Shown: positions 1 to 6,276, counted from the stretch's first letter. The stretch: 10,096 bases of DNA from an uncultured Mailhella sp. (GCA_910579055.1 CAJTSU010000130.1:1-10096), one strand, 5' to 3'. Notes: generated by a model not told the origin, from the sequence alone. Translations and numbers: made by a program.

Positions 1-6
1 TGGCGA

Positions 7-111
7 GCAGGTCGCGGCTTGGCCGCGCCGTTAAGCGCGATTTTCGTGCGTTTCCGTCAAGCCGCTTTGCGGCCTGGACGGCGCAAACGCCGCGAAGCAG
101 GGTTTGTCCTC
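7..111 (+). repeat. Left direct repeat flanking the DNA methyltransferase
   Basis: This stretch aligns over its whole length with 1081-1199 in the same orientation, with small indels and substitutions. It contains nested hairpins: CGCGGC-TTG-GCCGCG (13-27), CCGTC...GACGG (54-58 with 77-81) enclosing GCCGC-TTT-GCGGC (61-73), and CGGCG-CAAA-CGCCG (79-92). Its second half also resembles 5093-5150. No protein is apparent. It looks like a dispersed, structured, non-coding repeat of the REP or MITE-fragment kind; the class is not identified. Confidence 0.75.
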
Positions 112-118
112 AGTCTGG

Positions 119-137
119 GCCCGTGTGGAACACGGGC
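119..137. repeat. Palindromic repeat module, GCCCGTGT hairpin
   Basis: GCCCGTGT (119-126), loop GGA, ACACGGGC (130-137) form a perfect 8-bp stem. The same module recurs at 5155-5173 with the same loop and one A-C mismatch, and at 10072-10090 in the opposite orientation (loop TCC). The rest of the gap up to the methyltransferase start (138-196) holds a TATAAA at 160-165 that could serve as a -10 box, without a convincing -35, and no other feature. Confidence 0.65.
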
Positions 138-196
138 TGCCTACAATGACGTGTGCTGATATAAAAATGTGAACATGAAGCAAACAGAGAAACGCT

Positions 197-1084
197 ATGT
201 GCAAAATTACTGTATATTATGATGACAATATGAATGTATTAAGGCAGTTATCCTCTGAAAGTATTGATATGATTTATATTGATCCTCCTTTTAATACAGG
301 AAAGTTTCAGCAGCGTACTCAAATAAAAACAGTTCGTGATCAGGAAGGTGATCGTGTAGGTTTTAAAGATATGCGTTATAAAACAGTCAAGCTGGAGACA
401 AAGGGATATAATGACAAGTTCGATGATTTTTTAGGATTTTTGCGCCCCCGCCTGGAAGAAGCATACAGAATTCTGAAAAGTAACGGTTCTCTTTTTTTTC
501 ATCTTGATTACAGAGAAATTCATTATTGCAAAATTATGCTGGACGAAATTTTTGGAAGATCTTCCTTTATTAATGAAATTATATGGGCCTATGATTATGG
601 TGCACGGTCAAAAAAGAAATGGTCTGCCAAGCATGACAATATTCTCTGGTATGCCAAGGATCCTGATAATTACACGTTCAACTATGATGAAATGGACAGG
701 ATTCCCTATATGGCTCCCGGCCTTGTGGGAAAAGAGAAAGCCGCTCAGGGAAAAACGCCTACAGATGTTTGGTGGCATACAATTGTAAGCCCCAATGGCA
801 GGGAAAAAACAGGATATGCTACGCAAAAGCCGCTGGGTATCATTTCGCGTATTGTAAAAATTCATTCCAATCCCGGCGATACGCTTTGTGATTTTTTTGG
901 TGGAAGCGGTACATTGGGTGAAGCCGCTTATATGTCAGGGAGAAATTGCATCCTCGTTGATCAGAATCAAGAAGCCATTGCTATTATGAGAAAACGATTT
1001 ACAAATTTTGATACAGAATGGATAGGTTGTGAAACGAGAGAAGAGGCTGCTGATGTTATCAGCAGCCCCGAAATTTACGAGTAG
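197..1084 (+). CDS. Solitary site-specific DNA methyltransferase, beta class, probably N6-adenine
   Basis: The 295-residue protein transfers a methyl group from S-adenosylmethionine to a base in a specific DNA site. Visible motifs are DPPFNTG at residues 29-35 (catalytic motif IV), the GYATQKP block at 206-212, and DFFGGSGT at 232-239 (SAM-binding motif I). Motif IV precedes motif I with the variable recognition region between them, which is the beta-class order of the N6/N4 methyltransferase family (Pfam N6_N4_Mtase). A DPPF rather than SPP(Y/F) motif IV favours m6A over m4C. The target site cannot be read from sequence. The ATG has a weak AGAGAA ribosome site. Three sampled lines of the gene count 27-37% GC, against 62% in a sampled line of jag, so it looks horizontally acquired. 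Its stop TAG (1082-1084) lies at the edge of the right repeat. No restriction enzyme is visible beside it, so it appears solitary, though a partner could lie left of the window. Confidence 0.93.
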   Translation: MCKITVYYDDNMNVLRQLSSESIDMIYIDPPFNTGKFQQRTQIKTVRDQEGDRVGFKDMRYKTVKLETKGYNDKFDDFLGFLRPRLEEAYRILKSNGSLFFHLDYREIHYCKIMLDEIFGRSSFINEIIWAYDYGARSKKKWSAKHDNILWYAKDPDNYTFNYDEMDRIPYMAPGLVGKEKAAQGKTPTDVWWHTIVSPNGREKTGYATQKPLGIISRIVKIHSNPGDTLCDFFGGSGTLGEAAYMSGRNCILVDQNQEAIAIMRKRFTNFDTEWIGCETREEAADVISSPEIYE

Positions 1085-1199
1085 GTCGCAGCTTTGCTGC
1101 GCCGTTAAACGAGTGATTTTCGTGTCTTTCCGCCCGGCGCGCCCATAATGGATGGGGCTCCGGTGGGCGGCGCAAACACCGCAAAGCGGGGTTGTCATC
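1081..1199 (+). repeat. Right direct repeat flanking the DNA methyltransferase
   Basis: This is the same-orientation partner of 7-111. The first hairpin is CGCAGC-TTT-GCTGCG (1087-1101), against CGCGGC-TTG-GCCGCG in the left copy, so the stem is kept by a paired G-C to A-T change. The shared tail reads GCGCAAACRCCGCRAAGCRGG in both copies. The middle differs: here CGCCC (1131-1135) can pair with GGGCG (1165-1169). It starts within the methyltransferase stop codon and ends four bases before the following terminator-like stem. Confidence 0.75.
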
Positions 1200-1202
1200 T
1201 TG

Positions 1203-1240
1203 AAGGAGCTTGCCGCTGACGCGGCAAGCTCCTTTGCTTC
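1203..1240. terminator. Strong stem-loop, likely bidirectional terminator
   Basis: A perfect 14-bp stem (1203-1216 with 1221-1234) encloses the tetraloop TGAC. On the plus strand it is followed by TGCTTC after a TTT, and on the minus strand by only a short T stretch. It lies 24 bases beyond the jag stop and just after the methyltransferase repeat, so it can end transcripts from both sides. The T tracts are weak, hence moderate confidence about the mechanism. Confidence 0.7.
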
Positions 1241-1258
1241 AGTAATGCGCGAGAAGTA

Positions 1259-2353
1259 TTAATCTTCCGGGAATTCTCTGTCCTTGCGGCGCAGAATGAC
1301 CACGCGCTTCATGGCGCCTTCGCCGGAACTGCGGGTCTGCACCTCGGGGTCATCCTGAAGGCAGAGATGGATCAGGCGGCGCTGGTAAGCGCTGAGCGGA
1401 CGGGTGGATTGAGAGCGTCCGGTCTGTTTGACCTTTTCCGCAAGGGAGAGAGCCAAGTCTTGCAGGCGCGAATCCTGACGGGAATGGTAATCCCCCGCAT
1501 CCAGTTGGAGGCGGATTTGGGCGTCCATGGCGCGGGCGATCATGCGTGTGGCCAGATATTGCACGGCTGCAAGATTCTGGCCGTCGCGCCCGATAAGCAG
1601 GCCGGTATCGGCACAATCCACCCGGACTTGCAGGCGATCCGCTCCCACATTCACTTCAATGGCGGCATCGTCGGCAATGGATTCCACCAACGCGCGAATG
1701 GTATCCGTGGCGACTCGGACAAGCTTTTCCTGATCGAGTTCGGTCAGCGCCACACGCGGAGGAAGATCGGTGCTGTCCTGTTCCACGCTGTTTTCGTTCT
1801 CTATTGGTTCCTGAGCAGCATCTGACTCGCCGCCGCGCACCTTGCGCTTGCCGCGTTCACGCGGGCTTTCCGGTTCCATGCCTGCTGCCGCGTCGCGTTC
1901 GCGCGCGTCATCATCCGGATGCTCTTTACCCGTGGGTGTACAAACGCATTGGTCATTGCCGCCTTCTCCGCGTTCATTCCTTCCGTTACCTCTGCGGCCG
2001 CGCTTTTTCTGGCGATCTTCCTGGCCCTTTTGCGACAGTTCTTTTTCCTGTCGCGCGGACTTGTTTTCAGCCGGCATATCATCCGTGGCTGCTGAAATTT
2101 CAGGTTGAGTCGCTTCAACAGAAGCAGGCGCATTCTTTTCCTTTCGGTCACGGGCGGCGCGGCCAAGGTCGGGCAGCGGAGCGCGCCGGGCCTGGATGCG
2201 GGCCTTGCGCGCCCCGACAATGCCGAAAATACCGCTTTTGGCGTCTTCGATAATCTCGATTTCCAGTTTTTCACGCGGAGCGTCGTAGTAGGCGCAAGCC
2301 TCGGCTATGGCCGCATCCAGCGTTTTTTCCTGAAACTCCTTGAAATCGTTCAT
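1259..2353 (-). CDS. jag: Jag (SpoIIIJ-associated) KH/R3H RNA-binding protein
   Basis: The 364-residue protein has three parts. Residues 1-56 are the Jag N-terminal domain, with the typical ...DAKSGIFGIVGARKARI stretch. Residues 60-200 are a long, highly charged Lys/Arg/Glu/Asp-rich linker, probably disordered. Residues ~203-285 are a KH domain whose GxxG loop is GRDG (255-258), followed by an R3H domain (~295-356) with the RRLIH signature at 325-329. Such proteins bind single-stranded RNA and are almost always encoded next to yidC. I start at the ATG at 2353 because AGAGG sits 8-9 bases upstream and the Jag domain begins there; the open frame continues 23 codons further, but that part overlaps the 3' end of yidC. 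It is the last gene of the rpmH operon and lies 34 bases after yidC. The linker is longer than in short Firmicute Jag proteins. Confidence 0.95.
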   Translation of the reverse strand: MNDFKEFQEKTLDAAIAEACAYYDAPREKLEIEIIEDAKSGIFGIVGARKARIQARRAPLPDLGRAARDRKEKNAPASVEATQPEISAATDDMPAENKSARQEKELSQKGQEDRQKKRGRRGNGRNERGEGGNDQCVCTPTGKEHPDDDARERDAAAGMEPESPRERGKRKVRGGESDAAQEPIENENSVEQDSTDLPPRVALTELDQEKLVRVATDTIRALVESIADDAAIEVNVGADRLQVRVDCADTGLLIGRDGQNLAAVQYLATRMIARAMDAQIRLQLDAGDYHSRQDSRLQDLALSLAEKVKQTGRSQSTRPLSAYQRRLIHLCLQDDPEVQTRSSGEGAMKRVVILRRKDREFPED

Positions 2354-2387
2354 GGAGCGTTCCTCTTTTTGTATGTCAGCCTGTGGG

Positions 2388-3986
2388 TTATGCCTTGCGG
2401 AGGGTCCACCACTGCTGAGCAATGGACAGAATGTTGTTGCTAAGCCAGTAGATCACAAGCCCGGCGGGGAAATTGAGGAACATGACCGTAAAGACGACCG
2501 GCATCAGCATCATCATTTTGCGCTGGGTGGGGTCGCCCATGGCCGGGGAAAGCCACTGCTGGAGCAGCATGGTCCCGCCCATGACCAAAGGCGTAATATA
2601 ATATGGGTCACGCGCGGACAGGTCTGCCAGCCACAGCATGTCGGTTCCGGGCAGATAGGTGATGAAAGAAGCGTGGCGCAAGGCGATGGAATTCAACAGC
2701 GCCTGGTACAGAGCCACGAACACGGGAAGCTGGATCAGAATGGGCAGACAGCCGCCCATGGGGTTGACGCCATAGGTTTTATACAGCTGCATCATCTCAC
2801 GGCTCAGAGCTTCCTTGTCCTTGCCGTGCTTTTCTTGAAGCTGCTTCATCATGGGCTGGATTTTCTTCATCTTTTCCATGGAAGTGTAGCTTTTGCGAGT
2901 CAGCGGCCAGAATACGATCTTGATGATGATCGTCAGCAGGATGATGGCCACACCCCAATTGCCCACCAGACTGTGCAGCCAGGTGAGCAGCTTGAGCAGA
3001 GGCACGGCGATGATGGTAAAAATACCCATGTCAACGGATTTGGACAGGTCGTTGGGAGCAGCCTGGAGCAGATCCCGATCCTTGGGGCCGAACCACCAAT
3101 CCGCATTCATGGTGACCGTCTGGCCGCCCGTCAGGTTGACAGCGGGCATTTCCACCGCTGCGCGCCATACTCCGCCGGGCAGAATGCGTCCTTTGAAAAT
3201 GGCGTTTTCAGTCTTGTCTGGAACCACGGCGGCCAGAAAATAGTTGCTCATGGTTCCGGCCCAATAGATGTTGCCGGTTTTCATGATGCCTTCTTTTTCC
3301 AGATCCGAAGCGTCCGTCTCACGGGAGAAAGAACCGCCCATGTCCCAGGCCATGGCCATGAGGTCGTAGTTATTGCCGCCGCTCAGGTTTCCGGTGGCCA
3401 GAGTCCAGCTCACGCGGGCGGCATTGTTGTCCGCTGCAAGGCTGAGCCTTTCGTCCAGTAAATAGTTGTCGGCGTTAAACGTGATCTCACGCCGGATGCG
3501 AACGCCGTCAAACAGCCCTTCAAACACCAATGTGCCGCTTTTGCCCTCTTCAAGAGCGAGGTCACTGCCGGAGAAGGACCACTGCCCCTTGTTCCAGGAA
3601 GGCTGGCCATTGATCAGCAATCCCATGGGAGACACGGCGGAAGCGGCAGGGGTGACCATTTCAAATTCGGGGGAATCCAGAGCAACGGTGGTGCGGTACT
3701 TTTTCAACACGAAAGATTTGAGAATACCGCCGCCGCTATGGAATTCTGCACGATACAGCGGCGTATCCACCGTGACCACACGACCTTCGGCTGGTGCGAA
3801 GGCGGGCAGGGGTGCTTCCATAACGGCGCTTTGCGGCGCGCTTTGTTCCGGAGCAGTCATTTCTGCCGCGGGCAGGGGCGCTGGCTCTTTCTTGGGAAGC
3901 CAGCCCATGAATTCGGCGAGATATTGCCAACCCACCAGCACGACAAAACAAATGGCGGTGGCGAGTAAAAGACGTTTATTATCCAT
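2388..3986 (-). CDS. yidC: YidC membrane protein insertase (Oxa1/Alb3 family)
   Basis: The 532-residue inner-membrane insertase and foldase works alone or with SecYEG. There is an N-terminal membrane anchor (residues 5-23), a Pro/Ala-rich linker (30-65), a large periplasmic beta domain (~68-315), and a C-terminal Oxa1-type core (~320-530). Core landmarks are the transmembrane segments around 322-364, the cytoplasmic coiled-coil hairpin (366-405), NPMGGCLPILIQLP (408-421), and helices near 461-477 and 492-522. The length and N-terminal anchor are those of Gram-negative YidC. The hydrophilic-groove residue that is Arg366 in E. coli aligns here with Lys356. I start at the ATG at 3986, where MDNKR leads into the anchor; the open frame extends 22 codons further, overlapping yidD. 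The true start overlaps the yidD end by 8 bases, suggesting translational coupling. Confidence 0.97.
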   Translation of the reverse strand: MDNKRLLLATAICFVVLVGWQYLAEFMGWLPKKEPAPLPAAEMTAPEQSAPQSAVMEAPLPAFAPAEGRVVTVDTPLYRAEFHSGGGILKSFVLKKYRTTVALDSPEFEMVTPAASAVSPMGLLINGQPSWNKGQWSFSGSDLALEEGKSGTLVFEGLFDGVRIRREITFNADNYLLDERLSLAADNNAARVSWTLATGNLSGGNNYDLMAMAWDMGGSFSRETDASDLEKEGIMKTGNIYWAGTMSNYFLAAVVPDKTENAIFKGRILPGGVWRAAVEMPAVNLTGGQTVTMNADWWFGPKDRDLLQAAPNDLSKSVDMGIFTIIAVPLLKLLTWLHSLVGNWGVAIILLTIIIKIVFWPLTRKSYTSMEKMKKIQPMMKQLQEKHGKDKEALSREMMQLYKTYGVNPMGGCLPILIQLPVFVALYQALLNSIALRHASFITYLPGTDMLWLADLSARDPYYITPLVMGGTMLLQQWLSPAMGDPTQRKMMMLMPVVFTVMFLNFPAGLVIYWLSNNILSIAQQWWTLRKA

Positions 3987-4254
3987 GATGTTCCCGGTGC
4001 TCCACACGGGGGAGCCTGGCTGGGGTGACGGGTTTCGGCGGCACGGGATCAAACCCTCCCGCCGATCCGGGATGACAGCGCAAAATGCGCTTCACGGCAA
4101 GCCACAGCCCCTTCAGGGGGCCGTGAATCGTGATAGCCTCAATGGCATAGCTTGAGCAGGAAGGATAGAAGCGGCAAGAGGGGGGCAGCAGCGGCGAGAT
4201 GCAAAGCTTGTAAAAACGGATCGGCAAAATGAGGGCTCGCTGCGCAAGGTTCAT
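3979..4254 (-). CDS. yidD: YidD membrane protein insertion efficiency factor
   Basis: This is a 91-residue protein of the YidD (haemolysin-like, DUF37) family, which helps YidC-dependent insertion at the inner face of the membrane. The family core is clear: an N-terminal amphipathic/hydrophobic helix (residues 5-22), then CRFYPSCSSYAIEAI (27-41), HGPLKG (44-49), and KRILRCHPG (55-63) followed by GGFDPVP. It is slightly longer than the shortest family members because of a Pro/Arg-rich tail. The start ATG overlaps the rnpA stop as ATGA (4251-4254), and the end overlaps yidC by 8 bases, so the three genes are tightly coupled. Confidence 0.95.
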   Translation of the reverse strand: MNLAQRALILPIRFYKLCISPLLPPSCRFYPSCSSYAIEAITIHGPLKGLWLAVKRILRCHPGSAGGFDPVPPKPVTPARLPRVEHREHHG

Positions 4255-4667
4255 GCCGCGCCTCCGTGTCCGGCGGATCGGGCCGCCTGCGAACAGGCAG
4301 GGACGGAATCTTCCGGCGTGGAATGGCCGAGTCGTGCCAAGAGAGGAGCGATATCGCGTTCCACAAGGGCAAGATTCAGTTTGTCCGCCCGTAAATGGCG
4401 CTTTGGCGTCACGACAATGTCCATGCTGGGCATTTCATGCTGCCGCAAACGGAAGAAATCCCTGAGGACGCGTTTGATCCGGTTGCGCGCGACGGCGTTC
4501 CCGCATTTCTTCGACACCGCAAGACCAAGGCGACCAGGTGTTGATGCCGCACCGGCACGGACAAAAAGCACAAAATAACGCGTATGGTGGCGAACGCCAC
4601 CATCATAGCAGGCCGTATATTCCGACCTGCGGGTCAATCTGCGCGAGCGGGGCCAGGTAAGCGACAT
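4251..4667 (-). CDS. rnpA: Ribonuclease P protein component
   Basis: The 138-residue basic protein pairs with the RNase P RNA to mature tRNA 5' ends. The signature RNRIKRVLRDFFR lies at residues 61-73, preceded by LGLAVSKKCGNAVA, the usual beta-strand and helix of the family. The N-terminal ...RRLTRRSEYTACYDGG matches the usual opening of RnpA. I chose the ATG at 4667; the open frame continues to 4997, but that part is rpmH in another frame plus the rpmH leader, so it is not coding for RnpA. The ribosome site upstream is weak (GGG about 10 bases away). The last ~20 residues (SVPACSQAARSAGHGGAA) are low-complexity and probably a tail. It overlaps yidD by 4 bases. Confidence 0.94.
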   Translation of the reverse strand: MSLTWPRSRRLTRRSEYTACYDGGVRHHTRYFVLFVRAGAASTPGRLGLAVSKKCGNAVARNRIKRVLRDFFRLRQHEMPSMDIVVTPKRHLRADKLNLALVERDIAPLLARLGHSTPEDSVPACSQAARSAGHGGAA

Positions 4668-4699
4668 GGTGCGACCCGGGGTTTCCAGGCATGAAAGCG

Positions 4700-4749
4700 T
4701 TTTTTTAACAAAACAAGAGGGCCACGAAATGTCAGTCGCATGTGGCCCT
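4700..4749 (-). terminator. Attenuator-like hairpin between rpmH and rnpA
   Basis: On the minus strand AGGGCCAC (4749-4742) pairs with GTGGCCCT (4725-4718) around a 16-base loop, followed by CTTGTTTTGTT. This looks like a partial Rho-independent terminator. It lies after rpmH and before rnpA, where reduced read-through would give much more L34 than RNase P protein. A second small inverted repeat, CGGGCT...AGCCCG, lies at 4776-4797 just after the rpmH stop. Function is inferred from position and shape. Confidence 0.6.
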
Positions 4750-4798
4750 GCTTGCTTTGCTGACAGGTTCCCTTCCGGGCTATGCCTGAAAAGCCCGA

Positions 4799-4933
4799 CT
4801 AGGCGGACAGGCTCTTGCGGCCTTTGGCACGTCTGCGGTTGATCAGGGCGCGACCATTGGGGGTGCTCATCCGGGCACGAAAACCGTGGGTACGCTTTCT
4901 GCTGATTTTGCTGGGCTGATAGGTTCTTTTCAT
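4799..4933 (-). CDS. rpmH: 50S ribosomal protein L34
   Basis: This 44-residue very basic protein of the large ribosomal subunit has the classic sequence MKRTYQPSKISRKRTHGFRA, continuing RMSTPNGRALINRRRAKGRK. The length equals the usual 44-46 residues. It is hidden in a different frame from the longer rnpA open frame. AAGGAG sits 10 bases before the ATG. Its start overlaps the stop of the upstream proline-rich frame (ATGA, 4930-4933), but it has its own promoter just upstream, so it is not likely to depend on that gene. Confidence 0.98.
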   Translation of the reverse strand: MKRTYQPSKISRKRTHGFRARMSTPNGRALINRRRAKGRKSLSA

Positions 4934-6276
4934 GACGCACAATCTCCTTCAGAATATCGGAATTGAAAGTTATAGCCTTGGGGCAGAGGCTCGTCAAGCT
5001 GAAACTCTACGCCGCTCTGGAGTGGAATTGTGTTGAAAATAACCTTGACCGCCGGAGGCGCGAGCGTGATCGAGCCAGCCGTGGGCTCATTCGTCAAACC
5101 GCTCTGCCGCTGGGACGGAGAAAATGCCGCGAAGCGGGGTTTGTCATCAGTCTGGCCCATGTGGAACACGGGCGGCTTTGCGGCAATGAAAGTTGCCGCA
5201 AAGCCGGAGCAAAGGCATGTTGCAATATATTTCCATGATGCTCGATCGGCCTTGCCGATACTCGCTCTTGCTTGTATTTTGCGCTGACAGTCACCCTCTA
5301 CCTGTCCAGGCTGCGGGGGGATGCAGTTACTGTGGGGGGGGGCATCTGCGGCGGAAGCCGGGAGAGAGCCGCTTCCCGCCGCCGGGGCAAGGACTGAAGG
5401 AGTACGAGGGGCAGAGACAGAAGGAACGGGCGGTTCCACATTCTGCGCGGGAGGCGTCGCCGTCGGAGCGAGTTCTGCGGGAGAACCCTGCATGCCCGGA
5501 GCTGTTTCAGCTGAATAAGGATTCCGCATACCTTGCGGGGCAGTTGCGGGACTTGCCTGAGACTGCGGAGCCGGCGTGGTTTTCGGGGCGGGCCTGCTTG
5601 CGGCGGGAGCCGAGGCGCGCAGATATGTTCTGGAAAACTCCGGCACTTGTTTGCGCGCGGCCGGGTCAGGAGACGGGCCCCACAGCGGCCCTTCGCCGCG
5701 GGGCAAATAGGCTTGAGCGCGGCGGGCGTAATATTTCCAGATGCTCTGAATTTCCTGCTCCAGCGGGGTCGGAACGACGCTTCCTCCTCCATAGGGGGAA
5801 ATGCCGGAAGCGGGAGAGTACGCTGAGGGCACTGCCTGGCCGGGAACAGGTTGGGACCCCATGCCCGCATGCTGCGCAGGGAACGGAGTCTGCGGGGCCG
5901 GGGCGGTACTGCGGGAGGATGCGGTCGCCGGAACCGGAGCAGGGGGTTGGACAGGGGCGGCTGTAGCCCTAAGCGATGTTCCGGTTCCGGTTTTGATGCC
6001 CAGACGTCCTTCTTTTGCAGCGGGAACAGCGGGATTTTCCGGACGGCACAGCATGGGAGTTGTTGAACTGTCCATGGAGTCGAAAACGTAAATACGCTGC
6101 ATGCCGGCGGGGACAGGCGCGTGTGCCTCCGGCTGTACCGGAACCTGTGCCGGGGCAGGGGCAGGGGAAACGGGTGCCGCCGTGGCGGCCCCCCAGGGGG
6201 TCAGGCAGAGCAGGACAAAGGCCGGGAACATGGAACGCGCACTGCGGCGGAAAAACGGGAAAAAAACAGAGTACAT
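4930..6276 (-). CDS. Secreted Pro/Ala-rich protein of unknown function, probably with a false C-terminal extension
   Basis: I do not recognise the family. The open frame encodes 448 residues. It opens with an Arg-Arg-containing hydrophobic signal peptide (residues 1-33, likely cut after ATA before APVS), so export to the periplasm or envelope is likely. Residues 34-310 are rich in Pro, Ala, Ser and Gln and look disordered, apart from two more ordered patches: MQRIYVFDSMDSSTTPMLCR (59-78) and LEQEIQSIWKYYARRAQAYL (172-191). The start at 6276 is backed by GAGG five bases upstream; the internal Met16 has none. From residue 312 a nine-C run begins, after which composition changes sharply (Cys, Phe, Lys, Asp appear). 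Residues ~345-422 are encoded by a repeat relic and ~428-437 by the rpmH promoter. One C fewer gives a 325-residue protein ending at 5298; one C more gives 316 residues. The original end was probably one of these. Confidence 0.75.
   Translation of the reverse strand: MYSVFFPFFRRSARSMFPAFVLLCLTPWGAATAAPVSPAPAPAQVPVQPEAHAPVPAGMQRIYVFDSMDSSTTPMLCRPENPAVPAAKEGRLGIKTGTGTSLRATAAPVQPPAPVPATASSRSTAPAPQTPFPAQHAGMGSQPVPGQAVPSAYSPASGISPYGGGSVVPTPLEQEIQSIWKYYARRAQAYLPRGEGPLWGPSPDPAARKQVPEFSRTYLRASAPAASRPAPKTTPAPQSQASPATAPQGMRNPYSAETAPGMQGSPAELAPTATPPAQNVEPPVPSVSAPRTPSVLAPAAGSGSLPASAADAPPHSNCIPPQPGQVEGDCQRKIQARASIGKADRASWKYIATCLCSGFAATFIAAKPPVFHMGQTDDKPRFAAFSPSQRQSGLTNEPTAGSITLAPPAVKVIFNTIPLQSGVEFQLDEPLPQGYNFQFRYSEGDCAS
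4969..4997 (-). promoter_or_regulatory. Sigma-70-type promoter of the rpmH operon
   Basis: On the minus strand TTGACG (4997-4992) is followed after 17 bases by TATAAC (4974-4969), a near-consensus vegetative promoter. The predicted start of transcription, about 4962, gives a leader of about 30 bases containing the rpmH AAGGAG site. It lies inside the last 22 codons of the proline-rich open frame, which argues that those codons are not genuine coding sequence. Confidence 0.85.
5013..5206 (+). repeat. Degenerate relic of the dispersed repeat/MITE family
   Basis: The left end, CGCTCTGG...GGAATTGTGTTGA (5013-5036), matches the terminal repeat of the element at 6403 at 16 of 23 positions. The middle (5093-5173) matches 51-137, including the GCGAAGC and GTCTGG blocks and the palindrome at 5155-5173. 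The right part is a perfect 14-bp hairpin: 5173-5186 pairs with 5193-5206 around TGAAAG, sharing the GCGGCAA/TTGCCGC core with the two MITE copies; AAAGGCATG follows in both this and the 6403 copy. No right-hand terminal repeat is recognisable. With 4934-5012 and 5207-5297 this forms a ~364-base stretch that I consider intergenic; beyond the rpmH promoter and this relic I see nothing in it. Confidence 0.6.
5334..5342 (-). repeat. Nine-C homopolymer in the proline-rich gene
   Basis: On the coding (minus) strand nine consecutive C occupy codons 312-315. Such runs are prone to slippage and also to sequencing error. Eight C lead to a TAG at 5300-5298 (325 residues); ten C lead to a TAA three codons after the tract (316 residues); nine C read through to 4930. 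A six-C run lies at 5315-5320. Confidence 0.9.

Noticed and set aside
1..1199. CRISPR array or toxin-antitoxin/restriction system around the methyltransferase
   Set aside because: Only two diverged repeats with a gene between them, no spacer pattern, and no partner gene in the window.
2340..3461. 373-codon plus-strand open frame rich in His and Gln
   Set aside because: It lies antisense to yidC and jag; the His/Gln richness is what antisense reading of a GC-rich membrane gene gives. No family motif or ribosome site.
4668..4997. N-terminal extension of rnpA to 4997
   Set aside because: This part is rpmH read in the wrong frame plus its leader.
5193..5966. 257-codon plus-strand open frame opposite the proline-rich gene
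   Set aside because: Starts inside the repeat relic and has no signal peptide, motif or ribosome site; a mirror of Pro/Ala-rich codons.
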